Shown piece after piece: positions 26,829-34,073 of a DNA stretch of 34,073 bases. The position numbers and the translations under genes were made by a program. The stretch comes from Leptolyngbyaceae cyanobacterium CSU_1_3. GTDB taxonomy: Bacteria > Cyanobacteriota > Cyanobacteriia > Leptolyngbyales > Leptolyngbyaceae. The first letter of the stretch is position 1, and every line of letters starts with the position of its first letter. The notes under the pieces were generated by a model. It had not been told where the DNA came from. It saw nothing but the letters and a program-made list of their open reading frames with translations, and did no database searches. The stretch spans positions 1 through 34,073 of the forward strand of contig JAAUOZ010000048.1 in assembly GCA_012034655.1 (NCBI GenBank), written 5' to 3'.

Positions 26829-28694
26829 ATGATGTTTCGATTGTTCTGGAGTGTGTTAGCAGTAGCTCCAGTTTCTCTGTGTTTTGGTGCGATCGCCGCG
26901 TTTGCGGCCGTTCCCGAAGTGCCCGCTCAGACAGTGCAAGCCAAAACGACCCAGTTGGCGGATGCCACCCTCCCCCAGCCAGCAATGCCCTCGGTGAACG
27001 AGATGAGCGCCCAGGCTGGCAGCACCGATGTGTCGATGTCTCAGGTTACGTCGGTGTCTCAGCTTTCGGATGTACGCCCGACCGATTGGGCCTTTCAGGC
27101 GTTGCAGTCTCTAGTCGAGCGCTATGGCTGCATTGCGGGCTACCCCGATCGTACCTATCGCGGCAACCGAGCCATGACTCGCTTTGAGTTTGCAGCGGGT
27201 TTGAATGCGTGTCTCGATCGCGTCAATGAGTTGATTGCTGCCGCAACAGCAGATCTGGTCAAAAAAGAAGACCTGAGCACCTTGCAGAAATTGCAAGAAG
27301 AGTTTGCGGCTGAGTTGGCCACCCTACGGGGACAGGTTGACGCTCTCGAAGCTCGCACCACGACCTTAGAGAAGCAGCAATTCTCGACCACGACCAAACT
27401 CGCCGGAGAAGCAATTTTCTCGGTGAGCGGTGTATTGGGTGACGATCGCGCCATTAACTCTGACCTACAGCGCATTATTGATGCCCAAACAACTGAGGCA
27501 GGGCGGGAAACTGCAATCACCAATGCGATCGGCGCTGGGAATGCTCGTCGAGTGCAAGAAAATACGATTTTTGCCGATCGAGTTCGCCTGGCTCTCGACA
27601 CAAGCTTTACGGGCAAAGATCGCCTGAGAACTCGCCTACAAGCCAGAAACATTACATCTTTTTCTGGGGCAGTTACAGGAACCAACATGACTCGCTTGGG
27701 TTATGACGGCAGCAACAACAATTCGGTCGAGTTAAGCCGTCTAGAATATCGATTCCCCCTGGGTGATTTAACAACGGTCTTCATCGGCACAGGAACCAAC
27801 GACGGTCTAGAATTTAACGATTCGATGCCGATTCTGAGTCCTACGGAGTCGAGCGGCTCTGGTGCAATTTCTCGATTTGGGCGGTTCAATCCGATTTATC
27901 GCCTAGGCGCAGGAACTGGGATCATCGTGAACCACAAGTTTGGTTCAGAATTTAGCACAGGCAGCAAGTTCACACTGTCGTTGGGCTATTTAGCTCCCAC
28001 CGGAGATGCTCAAGATCCGGGTCTCGATCGGGGTTTGTTTAACGGCAGCCACACGGCTCTAGCGCAACTGGTCTTCCAGCCAACCCCCAGCCTTGGCATT
28101 GGCTTGACTTATGCGAATGCCTACTACAACTCAGGGGTGGGCACTTCGGGTGGCACAGGTAGCGCCTTTGCAAACAACCCATTTGCCAGTACAAACGCTC
28201 CAAATGCCGCGGGGAACGTTCCAACTTCGGTGAATGCTTACGGGGTGCAAGCGAGTTTGCGGCTCAGCCCCAAATTCATTCTGTCGGGTTGGGCAGGCTT
28301 GACGGATGCCGAGTCAAAGCGCCAGGTCAACACGATCAATGGTCAGGGCAGTGCGGCTGATCCGGCGGTTCGCAGAGGCGACAGTGCCACGATCTGGAAC
28401 TGGGCAGTGACGCTGGCATTCCCAGACTTGATGAAGGAAGGAAACTTGGGCGGCATTGTGTTTGGTATGCCTCCTAAGGTGACGGATAACGACTACGGAA
28501 CCAATGTGCGAAATGCAACCAGTCGCCGTCGAGAAGATACTGACACGTCTTACCATCTGGAAGCGTTCTACCGCTATCGCTTGAATGACAATATTGCGAT
28601 CACGCCTGGTTTCCTGGTGATTTTCAACCCAGAACACAACAGCGCTAACGATACGATCTACGTCGGCACTGTGAGAACGACTTTCACGTTCTAA
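26829..28694 (+). CDS. SLH-domain/OprB-type outer-membrane porin
   Basis: About 621 residues from ATG 26829, with TGAGGA 8 bp upstream. A signal peptide ends near AFA-AV. An SLH domain (about residues 75-125: DVRPTDWAFQALQSLVERYG and TYRGNRAMTRFEFAAGLN) binds cell-wall polymer. A coiled coil follows (LSTLQKLQEEFAAELATLRG, residues 145-175). The remainder is a beta-barrel ending VGTVRTTFTF with the C-terminal Phe typical of outer-membrane proteins. This is the SomA/iron-uptake-porin family of cyanobacteria. Its place between pstS and pstC suggests a phosphate-responsive porin. The 3' end is partly duplicated downstream. Confidence 0.9.
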   Translation: MMFRLFWSVLAVAPVSLCFGAIAAFAAVPEVPAQTVQAKTTQLADATLPQPAMPSVNEMSAQAGSTDVSMSQVTSVSQLSDVRPTDWAFQALQSLVERYGCIAGYPDRTYRGNRAMTRFEFAAGLNACLDRVNELIAAATADLVKKEDLSTLQKLQEEFAAELATLRGQVDALEARTTTLEKQQFSTTTKLAGEAIFSVSGVLGDDRAINSDLQRIIDAQTTEAGRETAITNAIGAGNARRVQENTIFADRVRLALDTSFTGKDRLRTRLQARNITSFSGAVTGTNMTRLGYDGSNNNSVELSRLEYRFPLGDLTTVFIGTGTNDGLEFNDSMPILSPTESSGSGAISRFGRFNPIYRLGAGTGIIVNHKFGSEFSTGSKFTLSLGYLAPTGDAQDPGLDRGLFNGSHTALAQLVFQPTPSLGIGLTYANAYYNSGVGTSGGTGSAFANNPFASTNAPNAAGNVPTSVNAYGVQASLRLSPKFILSGWAGLTDAESKRQVNTINGQGSAADPAVRRGDSATIWNWAVTLAFPDLMKEGNLGGIVFGMPPKVTDNDYGTNVRNATSRRREDTDTSYHLEAFYRYRLNDNIAITPGFLVIFNPEHNSANDTIYVGTVRTTFTF

Positions 28695-28787
28695 CTCTGG
28701 TTGAGTCGCGTCGCTCCATTGTTCGCACAGCAAAATAACGACAAAAAACTCTGTGAGAACGACATTCACGTTCTAACTCTGGTTGAG
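28669..28787. repeat. Direct repeat of the porin 3' end (2 x 37 bp)
   Basis: CTGTGAGAACGAC plus TTCACGTTCTAACTC and GGTTGAG occur at 28669-28705 (the end of the porin coding sequence and its stop) and again at 28751-28787, with one mismatch. The 45 bp between them are unique. Confidence 0.9.
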
Positions 28788-28890
28788 AGCGGATGTCTGT
28801 TGACATTCCGGCTGGGCATCTGCTCTCGCCCAATACCTCAGCGTATAGAATTGGCGAGATTTTTCTCTGCTCACCCCTTCTTATTTTCCT

Positions 28891-29864
28891 ATGACCGTTG
28901 ATCCTCTCAAAGTCGATCGCCCCCTTGCCCAGTCTGATCTGATCACCAGTGACCAAGGTTCGCCCTGGTTAGATCAGGGATTTGCCCGCATTGTGCAAGG
29001 GGTTGCCCTGGCAACGGTGGGGCTTTTGTTTTGGATGGGTTGGGTAATTTTTAGGGAGGCTACTCCGGCGATTCGGGAGTTTGGGTTTGGGTTTTTGACG
29101 CGGCAAGAATGGGATGTGAATGCCCTTCAGTTTGGGGCAGTTACTTACATTTATGGAACGCTGGTCAGTTCGGCGATCGCCTCTTGCTTGCGGTTCCTGT
29201 GGGCATTGCCGTCGCCCTAATCACGAGTGAAAACTTTTTGCCCCCCTGGGTACGATCGCCCCTGGGATTTTTGATTGAGTTGATTGCATCCATTCCCAGT
29301 GTGATTGTTGGTTTTTGGGGAATTTTTGTGTTGATTCCGTTCCTCAAACCGTTTCAGCTTTGGCTATATCAGCAGTTTTCCTGGATTCCTTTGTTTAGCA
29401 CTGAGACATTTGGCCCAAGTATCCTAGTTGCAGGCGTGATATTGTCGGTGATGATTTTGCCCACGATCGCCGCCATTAGTCGAGAGGTGCTGCTTTCGAT
29501 TCCCCGTGAGTTGAGGACAGCATCCATGTCGTTGGGGGCTACCCGTTGGGAAACCATCTTTGCAGTGTTGTTGCCTGCGAGTGCTTCAGGAATCATTGGT
29601 GCAATCATGTTGGCATTGGGTCGAGCATTGGGCGAAACGATGGCTGTCACAATGGTGATTGGTAACTCTGATCAACTCAGCTTCTCGCTACTCGACTCAG
29701 GCAATACAATTCCAGCAGTTCTTGCCAATCAATTCCCCGAAGCGTTAGATCCAATTCATATCGGGGCGTTGATGTATCTGTCCCTAATTCTATTCGCGCT
29801 CACATTAGTTGTAAATGTTGCTGCCGTATTTTTAGTGAAAGCTTTCGGATTCAAAAACAACTAA
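28891..29864 (+). CDS. pstC: PstC, phosphate ABC transporter permease, frameshifted
   Basis: An inner-membrane permease with about six helices. The first frame has a membrane helix at VQGVALATVGLLFWMGWVIF and reaches VTYIYGTLVSSAIA. Restoring one C at 29180-29181 continues it as LLLAVPVGIAVALITSENFL. The remaining helices and the permease loop RELRTASMSLGATRWETIFAVLLP with ALGRALGETMAVTMVIGN follow in the second frame. The intact protein would be about 324 residues. The stop TAA (29862-29864) coincides with the first bases of a MITE-like element. It partners PstA and PstB. Confidence 0.92.
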
Positions 29865-29947
29865 GGCGATTTCTAGTAAAGAAGTGACCCGCCGGCTGAG
29901 CGAAGTCGAAGGGCAAAGATCGGAAGGTCAAATCTTTTTTAAGTAGG
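29862..29947. mobile_element. MITE-like element, family A copy 3, at the pstC stop
   Basis: It begins TAAGGCGATTTCTAGTAAAG at the pstC stop codon and ends AAGGTCAAATCTTTTTTAAG. Its reverse complement matches the copy at 13441-13529, including TTTGCCCTTCGACT. It carries an internal GGCTGAGCGAAGTCGAAGGG related to the dispersed inverted repeat. Confidence 0.65.
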
Positions 29948-29969
29948 TAGGTGGAATTGAAGTTAAGAC

Positions 29970-30013
29970 CCTCATCCCCTCACCTCTTCTCCCAAAATGG
30001 GAGCAGGAGGCTC
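29970..30013. repeat. CCCTCATCCCC-type hairpin repeat
   Basis: CTCCCA (29989-29994) and TGGGAG (29998-30003) pair around AAA, within CCCTCATCCCCTCACC and AGCAGGAGG flanks. It is related to the repeat at 23018-23056 and separates pstC from pstA. Confidence 0.55.
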
Positions 30014-30069
30014 AGGGCCGTTTTAGCGGCATCGAATTCACGTTAAGTTATTTTCCTAAACACTATCGA

Positions 30070-30936
30070 ATGGATCGCGAACTCACCAAGCCTCTCCCTC
30101 CTTCCCGCACCCTGTTTACCTACGGGATGACGACGATCGTCTTCCTGTTGAGCGGGTTGGCCCTGCTGCCGCTGTTGTCAATTTTGTTTGAGATTCTCCG
30201 CAAGGGTTTACCCAACCTCAAATGGGAAACCCTAACTGCTCTGCCTGCACCCGTTGGGGTCGAGGGGCCAAACGGTTTTGGCAATGCGATCGTGGGCACG
30301 TTAGTGATGGTGGGCATCGCAGCGTTAATGAGCGTACCGATCGGAGTATTAACTGCGGTCTATTTGTGTGAATTTGGCAAGCAAACCCCGATCGCTCGTA
30401 CCATTCGCTTTGTGGTTTCGATTTTGAGTGCCGTTCCGTCGATCGTCGTGGGTGTGTTTGCCTACGGGGTGATTGTTGTGACGACGAAAGCATTTTCTGC
30501 TTTTGCAGGTGGCTTTGCATTAGCGATTATTATGTTGCCTGTGATCGTTCTAGCGACTGAAGAAGCATTAAAGCTCGTACCTGTTCCGCAACGTTTGGCT
30601 TCTGCTGCGCTGGGTGCAAACTCAATGCAAACCACGTTTCGGATTGTGTTATCAGCAGCATTACCCGGAATTACCACTGGCATTCTATTAGCGATCGCAC
30701 GGGCCGCAGGTGAAACGGCTCCGCTCTTGCTGACAGCGCTTTTCAGCCAAAATTGGATCGAAGAATTGGGCAAACCAACTGCCTCGCTTTCTGTTTTAAT
30801 TTATAACTACTCCAACTCTGCCTCCGAAGAACAATATCAACTCGCCTGGACTGCATCCGTCATTCTTCTAGGCATGGTGCTAGTGACCAGCATTTTGTCG
30901 CGCCTCTTCACTTACAAACGCTTATCCTCTCGTTAG
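30070..30936 (+). CDS. pstA: PstA, phosphate ABC transporter permease
   Basis: 288 residues with six predicted membrane helices (for example TIVFLLSGLALLPLLSILFE and IVGTLVMVGIAALMSVPIGV). The permease coupling loop reads PVPQRLASAALGANSMQTTF, and IARAAGETAPLLLTALFSQN is typical of PstA. It forms the membrane channel with PstC. It starts about 200 bp after pstC, across a MITE-like element and a hairpin repeat. Only 2 bp separate its stop from pstB. It is the only membrane component of the cluster without an indel. Confidence 0.95.
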   Translation: MDRELTKPLPPSRTLFTYGMTTIVFLLSGLALLPLLSILFEILRKGLPNLKWETLTALPAPVGVEGPNGFGNAIVGTLVMVGIAALMSVPIGVLTAVYLCEFGKQTPIARTIRFVVSILSAVPSIVVGVFAYGVIVVTTKAFSAFAGGFALAIIMLPVIVLATEEALKLVPVPQRLASAALGANSMQTTFRIVLSAALPGITTGILLAIARAAGETAPLLLTALFSQNWIEELGKPTASLSVLIYNYSNSASEEQYQLAWTASVILLGMVLVTSILSRLFTYKRLSSR

Positions 30937-30938
30937 TT

Positions 30939-31762
30939 ATGCAACCCAAACCGCAGGATTTTTTAGATCGATCGTCTTCTTCAGACCCCGAATCTTCCCT
31001 AGCTCTCTGCGTTCGCAACCTGAACTTTTACTATGGCGATCGTAAAGCTGTCGAAGGCGTTTCGATGGATATTCCCCAGGGACAGGTGACGGCAATCATC
31101 GGCCCGTCTGGCTGTGGCAAATCGACCTTTATCAAAGCGCTCAATCGCATCGGCGAGCTAGAAGGCAACGTGCGGGTTGAGGGGCAGGTAAAGTTTTTTG
31201 GTCAAGATATCTACAGTCGGCGGGTCAACCTAAATCGGCTACGGCGGCAAATTGGCATGGTGTTTCAGAAGCCAAACCCGTTTCCGATGAGCATTTACGA
31301 GAATGTCGCCTATGGGGTGCGCGTCTTTAGCAATCCGTCGCGATCGAGCTTAGATGAAATTGTTGAAGTCGCCCTGCGCGGAGCAGCCCTGTGGGATGAA
31401 GTCAAAGACAGTCTAAGCAAGTCTGCCATGGGGCTATCGGGAGGTCAGCAGCAGCGCCTTTGCATCGCCCGCGCTTGGCAGTCAAGCCTAAGATTTTGCT
31501 GATGGATGAACCCTGCTCGGCACTTGATCCGATCGCCACCATGAAGATCGAAGAGTTGATCAATCAACTGCGCGAAGAACTGACGATCGTGATTGTCACC
31601 CACAACATGCAGCAAGCCTCTCGTGTTTCCGACTACACTGCTTTTTTTAGCACCGACGAAAGCCGCATCGGCCAACTCGTCGAAATGGCCACCACCCCCG
31701 AAATTTTTACCGCAGCGACGAGTACGCGAACCCGCGACTATGTAGAAGGCCGATTTGGTTGA
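30939..31762 (+). CDS. pstB: PstB, phosphate ABC transporter ATPase, frameshifted
   Basis: The ATPase that powers PstCA. Walker A is GPSGCGKST (about residues 55-63), the Q-loop [17 protein letters not shown], and the signature [14 protein letters not shown]. The frame then shifts at TT 31475-31476; a third T restores [21 protein letters not shown] (Walker B) and [16 protein letters not shown] (His loop). The intact length would be about 274 residues. An additional N-terminal 20 residues are rich in Ser and Asp. The stop is followed by no recognisable terminator. It lies 2 bp after pstA. Confidence 0.94.
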
Positions 31763-31872
31763 CAGATAGTTTTGTTTTGGGCAAATCCGTCACCCTAGCT
31801 CTCTTCCAAAGGTCAAGGGAACAAGGGTGACGACTCGATGCTATGCGCTGCGCGATGGCAATGGGCCTTGGG

Positions 31873-32280
31873 TTATTCGATCGCCAAAGAAACCCGATCG
31901 CCTCCCACATCTCGCAACACACCCAGCGTCTTCACAACTTTCTCGTAGGGCAGCGCTTTGTCGGCCTTGAGAACGATCGTACCTTTTGGGTTCTTCTGGA
32001 AATAGGAGACAACTTGCTGTGCTATCTGAGTGTCATTCACGTTCGCGTCGTTGATCAAGACGACCCCTTTTCGATCTAAACCAATGATTAGCGGTTCTTG
32101 CGGAGTGTCTTTATTAACTCCCTGCTCCGAACTCGGCAAAGAGGCATCGACGGCTTGAAAGCTAGTCAGCGACATTGATACCAGAATAAAGAACGTTAAG
32201 ATCGTCATGATCACGTCCATCATCGGAATCAGATTTACCTCTGGCATCTGGGAGCCTTGCTGTTGATGTTTAAATTTCAT
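31873..32280 (-). CDS. exbD: ExbD/TolR-family proton-channel subunit
   Basis: 135 residues. A short cytoplasmic N-terminus (PEVNLIPMMDVIMTILTFFILVSM) carries the membrane helix with the conserved Asp22 used in proton flow. A periplasmic domain follows (PLIIGLDRKGVVLINDANV and VVLKADKALPYEKVVKTLGVLRDVG reading from about residue 60). ExbD works with ExbB to energise TonB-dependent outer-membrane uptake. The expected exbB lies just upstream but is truncated, so this gene may be orphaned or use another ExbB. Confidence 0.9.
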   Translation of the reverse strand: MKFKHQQQGSQMPEVNLIPMMDVIMTILTFFILVSMSLTSFQAVDASLPSSEQGVNKDTPQEPLIIGLDRKGVVLINDANVNDTQIAQQVVSYFQKNPKGTIVLKADKALPYEKVVKTLGVLRDVGGDRVSLAIE

Positions 32281-32621
32281 GGCTTCTTGTGTGGTTCAAC
32301 CTATCATTAACCCTTGTCTAATCTGTGATCAATCGCGCTTCAATCACAATCCTGTAGCAGTTCTAGATTTCCAACCCAGACGACCCAGATTCCTATTTCA
32401 CAACACCTTTACGATCGCTGTAGCCATTTACAGAAACGCACCAATCCATTATTTTCATCCTTCCTCCCTTCTCCAAAAGGCGACTCTAGCCTCTGCCTGC
32501 ATGAGCTTGAACCAAACAATGTTTGCTCTAAGCCACAGGCAACGGTGGCGATCGAGAAGGCGACCAGTGGATACATCACCGAGTCGCCTTCGCTGGCAAG
32601 GTGAAATAGGTTAGAAGACAT
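32281..32621 (-). pseudogene. exbB: Truncated exbB remnant upstream of exbD
   Basis: From ATG 32621: MSSNLFHLASEGDSVMYPLV then AFSIATVACGLEQTLF, matching the N-terminal membrane segment of cyanobacterial ExbB/TolQ proteins. A one-base gain in the AAA run at 32514-32516 would give LFWFKLMQAEARVAF, again ExbB-like, after which the frame stops. Only about 340 bp lie between this start and exbD, where a full ExbB needs about 630, and the remaining roughly 200 bp show no ExbB similarity in any frame. This is a real truncation, not just an indel. Confidence 0.7.
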
Positions 32622-32765
32622 AGGGTTGAGTCGCTACCGTGTAATTTTGGATACTGAAAATAAAACTCAGTAGATCCTCTTAAGAATAGCGGAAGTGGCT
32701 CATTTCGTAGGTTAAAGCGAGGTAAGAGAAACTGTAAGCTGGTATTAAGAAAACGAGTGAAATTG

Positions 32766-33629
32766 TTAATCTTCAATGTTGTCTGTGCCAGATTCGTTGA
32801 GCGATTCTTCTGCTGATTTGCCGGCCGTTTCGGTAGGGGTTGCGGGCGCGTTTGACACCCCAGGCGACTCTTTGGGGGTTGCTTTGTCTAGAGCTTGAGA
32901 CGGGGAAGGGGTTGGCGATGCTGTCGAGGAGGGGCTAGAAGCCGGAGAAGCTTGAGCGACTTGAACCTCAATAATGCGCTGCCAACTGATATCGCCAGAC
33001 GGTTCGATCGTCACTTGAATTTTGCCAGATGGGTTGGCTACTGCGATCGGGACACCCATCCCCGGTTTCGCTTCTAGTTTTACGTCTGATTTTGCGTCCG
33101 GTTTTGCTGCTTCCTGATTACCTGAAGATTTTGGGTCGGCTGATTTGCCGTCGCGTTTGACTAGCTTGCACTCAAACACTTCCCCCGGCTTGGCAGCTTT
33201 GTAAACGCCACTGCCGCAATCGATCGACACTTGGCCCACTTCTTTTTTGAGTCCATCTTGCACCGCCGATTGAATTTTATCCATGTTTAGCAAACCTTTG
33301 ACGCTGGGCACATCCCACTGCACACCGCCCTGGCTATCTTGCTGTGTCACCGGAATCGCAAACCCACTCCCAGAATCTAAAACGCCTACACACTCAAAAA
33401 CTTGCCCTTCGGCAGGTTTAATATTTTGAGGACAAATAACCGACTTGAGTGATGTTCCACCCTGCTGGGTAATACTCTGCTGAATCGACTCCTCAATTTT
33501 GACGGCGTTCAATGTTTCGCCGCAAGCAGTTAAGACGATCGTTGCCGCGATCGCTCCAGCCAGTTGCCAATTAAAACTACGAGTAACGATATAAACCTCC
33601 CAGAGCACGAAGCACTTGAAACAATTCAT
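32766..33629 (-). CDS. DUF4333-type lipoprotein with two repeats
   Basis: A lipobox-containing signal (AATIVLTACGE, Cys36 from ATG 33629) predicts a membrane-anchored lipoprotein. Two related domains follow: one with SVICPQNIKPAEGQVFECVG and one with VSIDCGSGVYKAAKPGEVFE and CKLV, the C-P-x(n)-G-x-x-F-x-C pattern of DUF4333 domains. The C-terminal 60 residues are a Pro/Ser/Thr-rich low-complexity tail. The start is uncertain: a perfect GGAGG (33600-33596) is followed by ATC and GTT, not a normal start codon, so translation may begin there or at the upstream ATG 33629 or 33659. The function is unknown. Confidence 0.7.
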   Translation of the reverse strand: MNCFKCFVLWEVYIVTRSFNWQLAGAIAATIVLTACGETLNAVKIEESIQQSITQQGGTSLKSVICPQNIKPAEGQVFECVGVLDSGSGFAIPVTQQDSQGGVQWDVPSVKGLLNMDKIQSAVQDGLKKEVGQVSIDCGSGVYKAAKPGEVFECKLVKRDGKSADPKSSGNQEAAKPDAKSDVKLEAKPGMGVPIAVANPSGKIQVTIEPSGDISWQRIIEVQVAQASPASSPSSTASPTPSPSQALDKATPKESPGVSNAPATPTETAGKSAEESLNESGTDNIED

Positions 33630-33809
33630 CAACGATGCATCTAAGAACCACGATCGCACCTTGAAACGATAGTCGATGCAGACCTTTCTCTCGTTAGAGT
33701 ATCGGAATTAGGAATCAACTTGGTTAATGTTAGGTAATGGTTAGAATAATCGTCTATTAATTCACCTAATTTACCTAAAGCAATACTCCGGGGGGTTTTC
33801 GATCGTCAA
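33630..33809. other. Region between the lipoprotein gene and the CRISPR array
   Basis: No gene is seen. It has an inverted pair TTAGGTAA (33730-33737) and TTACCTAA (33771-33778). On the minus strand CTAACCATTAC-CTAACATTAAC has an 11-bp period. It probably contains the lipoprotein promoter. Confidence 0.45.
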
Positions 33810-33846
33810 AGACAGAACAGGGATTTCAGCGTTTCCCTAGTGGAAC
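33810..33846. repeat. Possible decayed terminal CRISPR repeat
   Basis: The stretch contains AGGGATTT and ends TGGAAC, as the repeat does, with substitutions and inserted bases between. It lies exactly 35 bp (one spacer length) before the first clear repeat. Overall similarity is low. Confidence 0.35.
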
Positions 33847-33881
33847 CACTTAGGTTCATCTTCCAGGCAACCTTGGAGCTT

Positions 33882-34073
33882 GTTTCGATCCCTGGAAGGG
33901 ATTTAGGTTTTTTGGAACGAAGTAGTAGACCTGATCAAGGAAAAGGTTGATGCGTTTCAATCCCTGGAAGGGATTTAGGTTTTTTGGAACTTATTGCTTC
34001 AAGCCTATTGTCGAGATCGCGGATTGTTTCAATCCCTGGAAGGGATTTAGGTTTTTTGGAACGCGCGTTCCTC
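33882..34073 (-). CRISPR. CRISPR array, leader-distal end, continuing past the window
   Basis: Three 37-bp repeats (33882-33918, 33954-33990, 34026-34062) begin GTTTCAATCCCTGG and end GGTTTTTTGGAAC. Two 35-bp spacers and 11 bp of a third are visible. The repeat has a 7-bp stem AATCCCT-GGA-AGGGATT. Read on the minus strand it ends ATTGAAAC, the usual 5' handle of crRNAs in many class 1 systems, so transcription is probably leftward with the leader beyond the right edge. The first repeat carries one change (GTTTCG), as is common at the leader-distal end. No cas gene is in the window. Confidence 0.95.

Overview
The window reads as a chromosomal segment of a filamentous-type cyanobacterium. The palindrome GCGATCGC and its core CGATCG recur throughout. 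Cyanobacterial markers are present: PetP, the neutral amino-acid transporter ATPase NatE, an SLH/OprB porin, a Get3d-type ATPase with a C-terminal beta domain, and a three-box Pho site. The gene order is not one I can assign to a named strain.

Layout: 517-2733 encodes a TPP-dependent transketolase/phosphoketolase-like enzyme. Then come a GAF-SpoIIE phosphatase (3111-4534, minus) and murD (5242-6611, minus). 7524-9310 holds an alpha/beta-hydrolase-like protein, a Cys-rich membrane protein and a short Crp/Fnr regulator. Next are a small conserved-looking protein, ndk (minus) and tRNA-Val(CAC) (minus). 11124-12535 is an actin-like ParM/ParR-type pair driven by a clear sigma70 promoter, whose -10 lies inside a perfect 10-bp inverted repeat matching the cyanobacterial LexA-box pattern. 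It converges on radC (minus). 13798-18000 holds a peptidoglycan-binding secreted protein, malic enzyme, a Get3d-like ATPase and petP. 18476-23844 holds nanE, an inositol-monophosphatase-family gene, a J-domain/TPR gene overlapping hisZ, a 2x[4Fe-4S]-type ferredoxin and natE. A TonB-like proline-rich membrane protein faces natE. 25528-31762 is a phosphate cluster: Pho box, pstS, porin, pstC, pstA, pstB. Then come exbD with a truncated exbB (minus), a DUF4333-type lipoprotein (minus), and the leader-distal end of a CRISPR array running off the right edge.

Two features dominate the hunt. First, at least twelve conserved genes, including the normally essential murD and two of the pst genes, are each broken by one small indel. 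Eleven have the length signature of one missing base, often in a homopolymer. This points to uncorrected long-read sequencing errors rather than biology, so I annotate those genes as single CDSs with the break stated. Second, the intergenic DNA is dense in small mobile or repeat elements: three copies of one MITE-like family, one copy of another, two IS200/IS605-like right-end remnants, and several copies of a TTTCGACTGCGCTCAA-type inverted repeat. Two MITE-like elements supply the stop codon of the gene they abut.

The most promising biological lead is the ParM/ParR-like operon with its LexA-box-like operator, an actin-like filament system that may be DNA-damage-controlled. No gene family was confirmed by search; all names rest on motif reading.
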